Shown here: piece after piece, positions 54,908 through 64,000 of the stretch | How the letters are laid out: the number at the start of each line of letters is the position of its first letter | How positions within the stretch are numbered: position 1 is the first letter of the stretch | Assembly (NCBI GenBank): GCA_002049455.2 | Contig: KV918886.1 | Span: forward strand, 62,001 to 126,000 | Reading direction: 5' to 3' | From: Porphyra umbilicalis | Taxonomy: Eukaryota; Rhodophyta; Bangiophyceae; Bangiales; Bangiaceae | DNA: 64,000 nucleotides | The notes under the pieces: model-generated | The model's input: the letters and a program-made list of their open reading frames with translations, nothing else | Databases searched by the model: none | What the model was told of the DNA's origin: nothing | Position numbers and translations under genes: made by a program

Positions 54908-56928
54908 CTATGTGGTCGGGCTGGTGGACACGTCGAGTTCGTCAAAGTTGGCCCGCTCTGTCGACATTTGTCTCCGACGCCGGTCCGCGAGGGAGAAGGG
55001 CGCGCAGGGCACGCCTAGCTGCCGCGCCATCAGCTGCCGCACATTCTCCGCAAACAGCCGTGGGTCCGCCTTTTCCGCGTCGGACGGGTAGTACATTGGC
55101 AGGCGCGTCACGCGCAGGTAGATACGGGGCTCACACAACAGGCGGAGAAGGGCGGACTTGGAGATAGCAACGTACGCAGGGTCTACGTCGTACACACCCC
55201 TGTTTGTCCGTAGCACACAGAAGAAACACACGAGATACAAGACAGCGAGCGGTAGAAGAACTCGGCGAGCATGGGGGGAGTGGATGGTTAGTACAAGGTT
55301 CAAAGTGGGGACAGAACAAGCGAATGACAAGCTCCAAACGCCACATCAGATGCTTTGCGGTGTTCAGAATGACCAGGCTCTCGATAAGAACCACGAGCAC
55401 CACGCACCATTGCAGCAACACGGGCTTGACGGGTGCGCCGTGGATGAACGCGCCTGTCCTGAAGCGCAGCAGCGCGCAGTTGTTGGAAGTGGTCCCTTCG
55501 GGAAAGAGCAGGGTTGGTGGGAAGCCTCGCTGCTGCAAGCGGCGGGCAATCTTAGACGATGCCCCTCCCGCGTGCTCATCCGCCACCGACCCGTTGCCGT
55601 CGGCCAGGCGCACGCCGGGAGAGAGGCCCGGCCCGACGGCTGCGTGCGGGTCGTTGACGGACGACGCCTGGTTGGACACGTCCCGCGACGAGTGGCCGGT
55701 CGCCACTGGCGAGCCACCAAGTGAAGGCGGCACGTACGCGCGGGACGTGAAGATGCACTGCGCGACGGCTGCAATGCGGCCAATGATGGGCAGGCGGCGG
55801 ACCTCGATTTTGGCCACAAACGCGACCGCGTCACGCGCAAAGTGGTAGGTAATGTCCAGGTAAGAGACGTGGTTGGAAACGAGCATGTAGGGGGCACCAT
55901 CAAGCTCTGCCATCTCCGCAGTCTCATCCGCCAGGCGCCGCTCGTCAATTTTGTAAAGGCCGACAAAGAAGAGGATGGCGCGCGAGAAAATTCGGATGAG
56001 GCGGGAGATGAGTTGTCTACAATGGGGATGACGTTCATGCCGGGCGGAGAGAAACAATGACGACAAGGCAGGGAGAGCAAGAACCAACGCAAGTAAAGAA
56101 GGGAGCAAACACCGCGACGTCAGTACAACTCGTTAGCACATGCACGCCGCACCCATTCCCAGATGGCAGGCCGGCTCCACAGGCCGTACACTACGGAATG
56201 CAGAAGACGCACTCTACGGTGAATGTGACACACTGACGGTCCTGAGGTGAACACGCATCACTGGTGTCAGGAGAAGAAGCGGCACCCATACCGTGTCTGT
56301 GTCTTGAGTGGCTTCTGCAGGGCCGCATCCGACACCCCTGCCAGAAATAGCAAGCCAGTGGCGAGGCCGCCAACAAGGGTCATGACCACCAAAAAGATCC
56401 GGATGGGGGCGACGAACACTCCAAACACAAACTGGTGAGGTGAAACCCCGCAGCGAGAACAGAAGATGCCAACCGAAGACAGAAGGAGACCGACAACAGG
56501 ACGGCGACAGGCGGCTTCCGCCGCAAAGCAAAAGAGTCAGTGCGCGCACTCGCTAACGGAGAAGAACGTGGTAGGCGCTGACGTCCCCACTTCCGTCACC
56601 ACTCTTGCACCAGATGCAAACAAAAGAATCACAGTCGCCCTGCGATGACCGTCGACATCTGTACCTTGATGTATTGGCGCAGGCATGGCGGCCGGTCGCG
56701 CCGGATGAACGGGTTCTCCCCAAATCGTCGCGCCGTGCTCGCCGGGAACTGCAGTGGCCATGGTAGCGGGCCCGAGTCGACCACAGCCGGTGTTTCAGAG
56801 GAGGCGCCTGGCGCCAAGCAGGTAGCAGCGGACCCGTTGCCGTCCGCGGCGCGGGCAGCCACCAGTGGTGGGACGCTGGCCGCAGCGCCGCGCCGGCGGA
56901 GGCCGTCAGAGACATCAGCGCTGGCCAT
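54908..56928 (-). CDS. Lysophospholipid acyltransferase (LPCAT/LPEAT type), four exons
   Basis: A membrane acyltransferase that adds an acyl-CoA chain to a lysophospholipid, probably in the ER. Proposed exons: 56928-56665, 56431-56292, 56016-55408 and 55199-54908 (1,305 nt, 434 residues). The introns are 233, 275 and 208 bp, all GT-AG, with phases that join cleanly. Exon 1 ends in the family's NPFIRRD...LRQYIK segment. Exon 2 encodes FVFGVFVAPIRIFLVVM (first membrane segment). Exon 3 has the catalytic NHVSYLD (about 183-189) and FPEGTTSN (about 306-313). Exon 4 has LPMYYPSDAEKADP and LFAENVRQLMARQLGVP, as in LPCAT1/LPEAT. A Ser/Gly-rich insertion of about 60 residues separates the two catalytic blocks. 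The gene is divergent from RER1, with about 600 bp between start codons. Splice sites were chosen from consensus and frame. Confidence 0.85.
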
Positions 56929-57536
56929 CTTGGCAACCAAAGCCGTCGTCCAAAACGAAAGCGGGGGGAAAGGCGGGGTGGCAGAAAGGGTGGCGGGGTA
57001 GTGGCGGGGCGGCCGGGCGGGATGCTGCCCGACCACCGCGCTCGAGCTGCAGCGTGCGGGGGGCACCGTGACAGCTGCAACCGAGTGCTCGGTTACCCGG
57101 GTGGCGGTGAGCACGCCCGGTGCACACAAATGGAGACAAGTCCCGTACGTCAGGACATCCCGGGAGCCATCGAGGTGACCATGCCAGGAAGTTGCTACTC
57201 TTTTTTCACTCTTCAAACTATGTGCGATTCGAGTGTCAGCGAACCAATTTCTCATGCAAGATGCACGTGGCCACGGCCACCGGCGTCCGTGAACGCGGCC
57301 TACCGAGGCCCCACCGTCTTGCCGCCCGCGGACCCGTCCCCATCTCTTCGTGACCAGCCTCTGCTGCCGCGCCTTCCTGCCCCGGCTGCCGCGCTGACCA
57401 TCAACGTGAGCACCACCACCCGTCCCATTACCCCCCCCTCCCATCCCACATCACCCGCGCCTCCGAGTTGCCGGCCACCGTGACGGCTTCCCGAACCGGG
57501 CCACCTCCTCGTGGGTGACCCCTCGTCACGGGCGCC
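56929..57536. promoter_or_regulatory. Divergent upstream region shared by LPLAT and RER1 genes
   Basis: About 608 bp separate the two divergent start codons, so both promoters must lie here. Both genes serve ER membranes, so co-regulation is conceivable, but no specific element was recognised. The LPLAT frame remains open upstream of its ATG without better family similarity. Confidence 0.4.
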
Positions 57537-58711
57537 ATGGCGTCGGCCCCCCCCCCCTTCCCCCCCCTACCGCAGGCGGCGGCCCCGCCCCCGCCGCCGG
57601 AGGCCCAGGGTCTACCGGCGTGGCCCCTCGCCCTGGGGGCGGACCCGGCGGGGTGCCGCCCCCTCCCGGCGGCGGCGGCGGCGCGCCGACCACTCCCGCT
57701 CCGCCAACGCCGTCGGCCGCGTGGGTGATACCGCCATCGGCGGCCGCGCAGGCGGCGGTGCCGCTGCCTCGCGGAGCTATCCCTGGCGGCGTCGGGCCGT
57801 CGTCGTTCGGCGGCACCGCCATTCCAGACGACAGTCCGCTGGCGGCGGCGCTCGCCGCTCGGCGGCGGCTCGACGCGACACACCGCCGGGTGCTCGACGC
57901 CCTCGCGCCGCGGACCGTCGAGCGGTGGGTCGGCCTGTGCGTCGGGCTCGGCCTGTTTGCGCTGCGCATCGTCCTCGTGCAGGGCTACTACATCATCGCG
58001 TACATGCTCGCCATCTTCCTCCTCAACCAACTGCTTCTGTTCCTGCAGCCCAAGGACCGGGCGACGTTGCTTGCGGCGGTGCGGGGGGCGGGGGAAGCTG
58101 CCGCGGGCGCGGCTGGCATTTCGACCGGCGCTGCCGCGGGTGGCACTACGGGCGGCGCCAGCGGCGGCGGCGGCGGCGGCGGCGCGACGGCCGACGCGCT
58201 GCCGACGCGGGATACTGACGAGTTCCGCCCCTTTGTCCGGCGGCTGCCCGAGTTTACCTTTTGGTACGGCGCATCCGTGACGACGACGCTGGCCTTGTTG
58301 GCGACAGCCTTTCCCATCTTTGACATCCCCGTCTTCTGGCCGGTCCTTGTCGTCTACTTCATCATGCTCTTTGCGGTGACGATGCGGCGGCAGTGGCAAG
58401 ACATGAAGAAGCTCCGTTATGTGCCGTGGGACATTGGCCAGAAGCGCCGGTACGGGGGGGGGAAGGATGACCCGCGGCGCGTGTCGGCGTCGGCGGCGGC
58501 GGCTAACGACGCGGTGCCGGCTGTGTCGGCGGGCACGTCCTACGCGCCGCCGCCGAGTCTGACGACCGTGTCTAAGAAGGGCGGTGGTGCTGCAACGTCC
58601 GCCGCGCCTGGGGTGCCCCCGGCGTTGCCGCCGCCGACGCTGCCGCCGGCGTCGACGCCGTCGTCGGCGGTGCCTATGGCGCCCGTGGCCGGCCCGTCGT
58701 TGCTGCTGTGA
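57537..58711 (+). CDS. RER1-like ER retrieval receptor
   Basis: RER1 is a Golgi/ER membrane receptor that returns escaped ER proteins via COPI. Numbering from the upstream open frame, the conserved core (about residues 122-315) has RTVERWVGLCVG, LRIVLVQGYYIIAYMLAIFL, FLQPKD, DEFRPFVRRLPEFTFWYGAS, IPVFWPVLVVYF and MKKLRYVPW...KRRY, with four hydrophobic segments. This is an almost complete match to the family pattern. A Gly/Ala-rich insert of about 35 residues sits between segments 2 and 3. N- and C-terminal Pro/Gly/Ala extensions double the usual length of about 200. The core's frame has no ATG before its first membrane segments. The likely start is the ATG at 57537 (MASAPPPFPP), with a frame change in the adjacent C-runs (about 57547-57567), probably a run-length error. 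It converges on the RING gene. Confidence 0.88.
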
Positions 58712-59537
58712 TCGGTTTCCGCTCAGGAATTGCAGGCGAGAGAGGCGGAGAGGGGACTGGGGGGGAGGATGTCTGGTGCCATTGGTGGTTGTGCGGCAGC
58801 AGGCGTGCAGGTGCTCTTTTCCGCTCGTATCGCTTGTTTGTTGGCAGGCCGCGCGCGTGTGCTGGATAATTTTTTCTTGTGCAACAAAGGACACGAAAGC
58901 AACAGGATGTGGCTGCATGTCGAATGTGCTGCGTCAGGGGCAGCAGCTGCCCGCGCCAACGACGGTGGTCGCGCAACGGCGGTGGACCAGCACTACAGAG
59001 TCGGGCTGCACATGGACATGGCCCGCTGCGACATGTGGAACCATCAGGCTGCAAGCATCTTCAATGCAAAGCTACTGAACACATGTGACCGCGCGTTATC
59101 TACGCGCTGCGAGTTTGATAGAATGCGCAGACGCAGGTTATCAAAAACAGATGAAGCAGATGTCGAGGGAGAACGAAGAGAGGGATGCCGGAGAGAAAAA
59201 GAGCACGTCGAGACGAAGCCGCACAACCCGTACAGGCGCTACCTCATTACATAGCATACACAAAGACTGAGTGAAGGGAGGAGACTGCAAGTGAGCACAG
59301 AGGATTGACAACAGCACGCAAGACAGTATGGCGCGCTTGCAGGACACCCCAAAACCCGTCTGGCAGGTATCAACGGGCAGAGGTATATGCTAACAAGCCA
59401 CATCCCCACCTTGCTCTGCACGACGCGCCGGCCGCGGGGTAAGCCGTCCCTCCGCAGACCGAACTAGTCCACCGTCCATGCACATGAGCGGAACGCGCCC
59501 CCCATGCACCGTCCAAGCCGTTCCCATGCCACCGCAC
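58712..59537. other. Intergenic between convergent RER1 and RING genes
   Basis: About 55-60% GC, lower than the flanking genes. A 174-codon frame (58730-59254) lacks an ATG at its start and any motif. Both 3' untranslated regions should lie here. Confidence 0.4.
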
Positions 59538-61520
59538 CTATTGCCCAGGCGTCCCGTCCAGCCGGTGCAGGCACACCGGACAGCTGCTCTTGCTGCGAAG
59601 CCACGGGTCGATGCACTCCGAGTGGAAGGAATGCATGCAGGGGAGGGTGCGGAGCTCGTCTCCATCCCCATACTCAGACAGACACACCGTGCACGTTTCG
59701 GCGGTGGAGCCTTCGGCGTGGCCGCTACTGCCACGGGCAGCACTTGAGCCTGACGCGTCGGCCGGGTGGCCGGCAACCGCCGCGGATCCTGCCGGCCGCG
59801 GCGCGGCAGCGGCCGGGGCGGCGGCGACCTCCTCCCGCCGACTGGACCGGCGGGAGCCGCTCCGGAAGCTCCGTGCCGCGGAGCGGATGGCCGACGACAC
59901 GGGCACATCCGCTGCAGGTGCCGCAGCCGCCGCAGCCGCCGCCGAGGACGACGTGCGCGCCGCTGCCGCGGGCGCCGCCGACGGCGCCCCAACGACCCGC
60001 GTCGGCAGTTGGGCAATTTGCGCTTCCGACGCCCCGCCACCCCCCCCGCCGAGGCGGTCAGCCAAGTCGGACAACCCCTCAAAAGTACCCAACCCCCCCC
60101 CGGGTCGCCCGAGGCCGACGCGCTCCCCAGCCAGAAGGGCGCCAAGCTCCGCCGCGGCACCGTCCAAAAATAGACCGCCGCCACCCCCTGCGTCACCCGC
60201 ACCCCGTCGGCGGGGACCGGTCATGAAAAAGTCGCCAAAAAAGTCGGCCAGCTCGTCCGGCTCCCCCAACCCATTTTGGGGGTGGAGGACGGTGGCCAAG
60301 AGGCCGCGGAGGCGGGCGGGCATGGCGTCATCGGCGGCGCCGCCGCCGAGGCCATCCCAGTCGGGGTGACCGGGTACGGGCGGCGGCTCCCCGCTAGGGT
60401 GGCGCGGCACGGGCGGTGGCTCCCTGCCGGCAGCGCCGCGGCGGGAGGCACGACGGGCGGCGATAGCAGCGGCGATGGAGGCGGCGCTAGGAGAACTGCC
60501 GCGGGTGGCGGGGGCCGGACCGCCGACCGTCCTAGCGGCGGGAGCAGGCGGCAGGCGAGGCAGCGGCGCGCGAGGCAGCGGCGGGCCGTCCCAGCCGGGT
60601 TCGAGCTCGACGCCGATGTCTCGCGCAACCGCCTCACGGTGCGCGCGCTCGTGCGCCCGCCGATGCTGCGCCGCAGCGGCGACCGCCGCTGCGGCGGCCC
60701 GGCTATTGTGACCGCCGCCACCGGTGCCACCGCCGGCACCACCCCCGCCCGCGCCAAACGAGATACCCCCCGACCTCACGGCCGAAGGGTCGGACGTGGA
60801 GGAGTAGGACCAGCGCAAGCGGGTGCCCTCGCCATCCTCCTCCTCCCCCTCCTCGTTAATGTGGAGCCTCGGCGGTCGATTGCCGAGGTGCTGTCGCACA
60901 GCATACGGTCTTGGCGGGTAGGGGTCGTAGAGCCCCGACGGCGGGACGTCTCCCGGCACCCCGTCCTCCCAATGCCGCTCCCACGGTCGGTCCGGGGCGC
61001 CGGGGCCCGGTACCCACGGGGGCCCCGGGTAACCAGTGTACCGGTGAGGCGGAGGGTCCCGTGTGGCCGCCTCCATCCGCCGGTGCGCCTCGCGGATTTC
61101 TGCATCCGACCGATGGTCGCCGAGATGTCCCATGTACGGGTCATGTGCGGGCGGGTGGTATGGATACGGCGGCGGCGGTAGCATCGGTGGCGCCGGCAGA
61201 GGCAGCGGTGGCGCCGCCACCGCCACATTGTACATTCCCTCCACACCGCCGCCGCCGCCGCTGCGGGCGTGGCGGGCGTGCTCGTCAGCGCGCGCGCGCG
61301 CGGCCGCGGCGGCGGCCGCCGTCGATCGCAGATGCCGCTCGCTCTCGGCGCGGACGGCTCGGGCGAGCGCCGCCTCCCTCTCCAGGTGGTTACCCTGAGC
61401 GTAGGCGGCAGCAAGGGAGTGCGTCGACGGGCGCTCCGCGTCGGCGGTCGTGTAGGCGGCAAGGAGCTCTTCCTCTTGTAGCCGCCGAGCAAAAGCCTCA
61501 TCAGCTGCGAGGTCCGCCAT
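59538..61520 (-). CDS. RING-H2 finger protein, probable E3 ubiquitin ligase
   Basis: A 660-residue protein from the ATG at 61520 ([20 protein letters not shown]). An open extension to 61607 is not needed. The C-terminal RING-H2 finger (residues 610-650) is canonical: CTVC, 14 residues, CMH, SFH, SEC, 10 residues, CPVC, with [11 protein letters not shown]. Such fingers recruit a ubiquitin-loaded E2. The N-terminal [11 protein letters not shown] segment resembles the acidic helix common in RING proteins of this class. The middle is disordered (Pro/Gly/His/Ala-rich) with a few ordered pieces ([33 protein letters not shown]). No transmembrane segment, so it is probably soluble. No introns. It converges on RER1 and diverges from the gene at 62745. 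Confidence 0.87.
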   Translation of the reverse strand: MADLAADEAFARRLQEEELLAAYTTADAERPSTHSLAAAYAQGNHLEREAALARAVRAESERHLRSTAAAAAAARARADEHARHARSGGGGGVEGMYNVAVAAPPLPLPAPPMLPPPPYPYHPPAHDPYMGHLGDHRSDAEIREAHRRMEAATRDPPPHRYTGYPGPPWVPGPGAPDRPWERHWEDGVPGDVPPSGLYDPYPPRPYAVRQHLGNRPPRLHINEEGEEEDGEGTRLRWSYSSTSDPSAVRSGGISFGAGGGGAGGGTGGGGHNSRAAAAAVAAAAQHRRAHERAHREAVARDIGVELEPGWDGPPLPRAPLPRLPPAPAARTVGGPAPATRGSSPSAASIAAAIAARRASRRGAAGREPPPVPRHPSGEPPPVPGHPDWDGLGGGAADDAMPARLRGLLATVLHPQNGLGEPDELADFFGDFFMTGPRRRGAGDAGGGGGLFLDGAAAELGALLAGERVGLGRPGGGLGTFEGLSDLADRLGGGGGGASEAQIAQLPTRVVGAPSAAPAAAARTSSSAAAAAAAAPAADVPVSSAIRSAARSFRSGSRRSSRREEVAAAPAAAAPRPAGSAAVAGHPADASGSSAARGSSGHAEGSTAETCTVCLSEYGDGDELRTLPCMHSFHSECIDPWLRSKSSCPVCLHRLDGTPGQ

Positions 61521-62744
61521 AGGAGGGAGTGCTAAGTGGAAACGGGAGAGGGGGGCGCGAAATGGAGAGTGCGAGGTTGTAGCCACACGAAGAGAAGCAG
61601 TCGGCACCTGGGACAGAATCTGCTACAGTGTGCTTTCGAGGTAGGCACTGCACATAGCCAAGCAGAGCGTCGGACCGCGACGCGCCACCGCCACACGCCG
61701 ACTTATTTTGCCCGAAGCCACGAACCACACAGGCAGCATGCACACTGCCGCAGGGGGGAGCCCAATGGGTGCGTCACTCGTGCCACCGCCACCTGACCAG
61801 CCCTCTGCCACGACCACCACCGCCGCGTGGTTGAGGCACGCCCCGGGCCGAGACAAGGGCAGCGAGGCGGGCAGGGTGCACACGTCAGGCCGCCGCCAGC
61901 CCGGGTTCCAACGCACACCCCCCCCCCCACGCCCTGCAGCCGAGGGGGGCTGGGCGCGGGCCTCACCCCGTCTGCCACTTGACGGGGGTGTGTGGTGCCG
62001 CCCCCGCCCCGTCGGCGCGCGCCCCGGAGGCCCGTGTGACGCGGCCTGGTCCGTGCCAGCCCAGGCACTAAGGGGCACACACGGGCTTGAGCGGCAACCA
62101 ATAGTTCATCTGGCCCACATGTGTGACACGCGTCGGATCGAGGTGGCCCGGGGACTACCGCGCTCGTTGCAGCAAGGCGAGTTGTGGAGATGACCCTGCT
62201 TGTGCTTGGTGATAAACATACAGGAAAAGTACGAGTCGTCGCTCGATTGCCCCCGATGCAGATGTACTGTATGTGGCTGCAAGTACATAAATAAGCATCA
62301 GATCATGAAAGTAAGGTTGGTGGCATTTGTGTGCTCAATCGGACGGCTTACTCCCTTACTTCCTCGGTTGCAAATTGAAAAGCACAGCGCTATCTGAACA
62401 GAGCGCGCGCTCTCTCGCCGACCACTGCGCGCGCTCTCTCGCCGATCAGAGCACGCACTTTCCCTGCGGCCACGGCGAGCGCGCCCGTTTTACACGCGGG
62501 TCTTGATGCCTTTTTGGGCGCCCTCCGAGTCCGCACCCGTGTGGCCAGCGGTTAACGCGGCCGTTGATCTCGTGTCGTTGCGTGTTGCGCATCCGCTGGG
62601 GGACAGCAGCAGGGAGACGAGCGAGAGCCAGCTCACTCGACTCATTGGCTCGAGGTGCGGTGTGATTTTTGTCAAGGAGCGGGAAGACGAGGTGGGATTC
62701 CGGCGACGGCGGAGGGTGCATGCTCGGTTCAAAGTGCGAGAGAC
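61521..62744. other. Divergent upstream region of the RING gene and the last gene
   Basis: GC falls to about 50% between 62.2 and 62.4 kb. A duplicated GCGCGCGCTCTCTCGCCGA (62403-62421 and 62427-62445) overlapping a GAGCGCGCGCTC palindrome is the only regulatory-looking feature. Short frames on both strands have no motif. Confidence 0.4.
62401..62445. repeat. Two 19-bp repeats with CG-rich palindrome
   Basis: Exact copies of GCGCGCGCTCTCTCGCCGA at 62403-62421 and 62427-62445, 24 bp apart, about 300 bp upstream of the start codon proposed for the gene at 62745. The first copy overlaps GAGCGCGCGCTC. A promoter element is possible. Confidence 0.6.
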
Positions 62745-64000
62745 ATGGCGTCGGGGGCAGCCGGTGGCGTTAGTACTCTGCCTACGGGGCATCGCTGCCG
62801 TCAGGCAGTGTGGCCGTCCTGAGAGGTGCTGCCAAGGGACCTGATGCCTCCCCCCTCCAACTCCCGGTGCTGGACATCGGCCCACGACGCTCCAAGCGCA
62901 CCCTCATGGCGGAGAAGGTCATCGAGTCACTCTTTCTGCCGTCTGACCCGCAGACATCCAGCTCGCCTGAAACTGGTGTGCTCACCATGGTGCCGGTCCT
63001 CTCGGTGGAGAAGGGACTGAGCTCCAAGATCTTCGTAGCCTACAAGTCAACCGGCGGGCAGAGCCGCAATCTCACCAACCAGCTCTCGTCTCACTTTAGT
63101 ATTTGCACCTACGAGTGGGTAGAGTACCCTTGCTCTGACGTGGACGCTTGCCCCAACGTCCCGCGCGCTGTAGTGGAGCGGGCGCACACCACCCTTGAGC
63201 CGGGGGACGCCGACCAGTTTGCTGTTTACGAGAAGCTGTTCGCGAGTGCCCACTCCGAGGCGCCAGACGCGGACACGGCGCAGCAGGCGCTGGCCCGAGA
63301 GTGGGACAAGTACACGTCGGTCGTCGTCCCTTTCATCCACAGGGCGTGCCCTAGTGTCATCTGCTCCGGCCTCCCCACTCCCCCCGAAGGCCAGGTTGTC
63401 ACCATCCGGTCGTCTGACAAAAAGGTCTTGGGGTGTCCCGGCTACTCGTCGACTAACCGCATGGGGCACAAGAACTCATCCATCACCAACGTCCACGACC
63501 TGACGAACATTGAGACTTGGATTGGCGAGGGGAGGTACGTATTTGTGTGCTCGGTTTGCGTTTCTCGTCGCGGGCCTAGCTACGAACTCTCTGTACCGCA
63601 CGTGATTCTGAACTTCTTATCCTTTCAGAGGTGTCGCTATTCGAAGCCTGGCGTCTGTTCCCTTTTGAACGTTACAGACAGGTTACAAGCATTCCTGCAG
63701 GTGTCAGCACCAGCCAGCCGTGCATGACCGTCCGCGTGGCGGGCTCACGCTTCAAGTGCAAGGACCACGCGGGGGAGGCGCTGGCGCTCTCTTCCCGCTC
63801 CAAAGGCAGCAACGTGCCCCACATTGGCACCCCCCGGCTGGATGACGGCGCCCGGGACTTGCCGGGAAGCTTCCTCATCCTTTTTGTTGGCGCCTACACG
63901 CACTCTCCCTTACTCATCATCACTTCCACCCGCTGTCTGCTTCTCACCGCCGCAGATGTGAGGCAACAGCACCATGTTTCCCTCGTGGCCGAAAAGGAGG
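62745..64000 (+). CDS. Unrecognised spliced gene, truncated by the window end
   Basis: The main open stretch (62774-63538) has well-balanced composition (RRSKRTLMAEKVIESLFLPS; YKSTGGQSRNLTNQLSSHFS; REWDKYTSVVVPFIHRACPS; NVHDLTNIETWIGEGRY). A 92-bp intron (63539-63630, GT...CAGAG) joins in phase 0 to VSLFEAWRLFPFERYRQVTS, then MTVRVAGSRFKCKDHAGEAL and GSNVPHIGTPRLDDGARDLP. A further intron probably ends at 63956 (CCGCAG), followed by DVRQQHHVSLVAEKE at the edge. The likely start is the ATG at 62745 (MASGAAGGVSTLPTG), which needs one extra G in the GGGG at 62786-62789 to enter the main frame. Otherwise the first ATG is within TLMAEKV. No domain recognised and no membrane segment. It could be host or element-derived. 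Confidence 0.5.

Noticed and set aside
57428-58918. 496-codon - strand frame opposite RER1
   Set aside because: It is the antisense shadow of a confidently identified RER1 gene.
1-64000. CRISPR arrays, rRNA genes, bacterial operons
   Set aside because: No spaced repeat arrays, no rRNA-like segments. Introns and eukaryotic gene families rule out a prokaryotic reading.

Overview
The window looks like nuclear DNA of a photosynthetic eukaryote with a very GC-rich genome. The best guess is a bangiophyte red alga of the Porphyra/Neopyropia type. This is an inference from composition, long Ala/Gly/Pro-rich extensions on conserved proteins, few and short (92-275 bp) GT-AG introns, a plastid-type K+/H+ antiporter, and many DNA transposons. 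No organism-specific marker was seen.

Layout. (1) 1-9.9 kb: mixed sequence with one open pogo/Tigger-like transposase (3410-5026), its terminal repeats, a nested TA-flanked MITE and relics of the same family. (2) 9.9-12.6 kb: extreme GC and homopolymers, with one low-complexity reading frame. (3) 12.6-13.0 kb: a 381-bp hAT-type MITE with a perfect 8-bp target duplication. (4) 13.2-22.1 kb: a host gene island with a PA2G4/EBP1-like protein (+), a GT61 glycosyltransferase (-) and a KEA-type K+/H+ antiporter (-). (5) 23.9-28.0 kb: a 4,056-bp composite, in which the ends of the same MITE family (8-bp target duplication) enclose a DIRS-like gag/RT-RNase H unit. (6) 28-33.9 kb: foldback and tandem repeats. 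(7) 34-38.7 kb: a decayed CACTA-like Tnp2 transposase (+) converging on an antisense 2-oxoglutarate/Fe(II) dioxygenase-like gene. (8) 39-45 kb: a degenerate tandem array and an orphan two-exon gene. (9) 45.1-47.3 kb: a PIF/Harbinger pair (Myb-like protein and deleted transposase). (10) 49.6-54.1 kb: a hAT transposon complete at both ends, with 20-bp inverted repeats and an 8-bp target duplication. (11) 54.9-64 kb: a second host gene island with a four-exon lysophospholipid acyltransferase (-), a RER1-like protein (+), a RING-H2 protein (-) and an unrecognised spliced gene (+) that leaves the window.

Two patterns cut across the region. First, the hAT, DIRS-like, Tnp2 and dioxygenase-like frames keep their reading frame over 1-3 kb and are broken mostly or only by single stop codons, each reachable by one C-to-T (or G-to-A) change. 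Second, host genes show apparent frame changes only at long G/C homopolymers, which more likely reflects sequencing or assembly run-length error than real mutation. Coordinates next to such runs may be off by a few bases. The most unusual candidate is the Tnp2 transposase with a dioxygenase-like partner. The RT unit enclosed by hAT-type ends is second.
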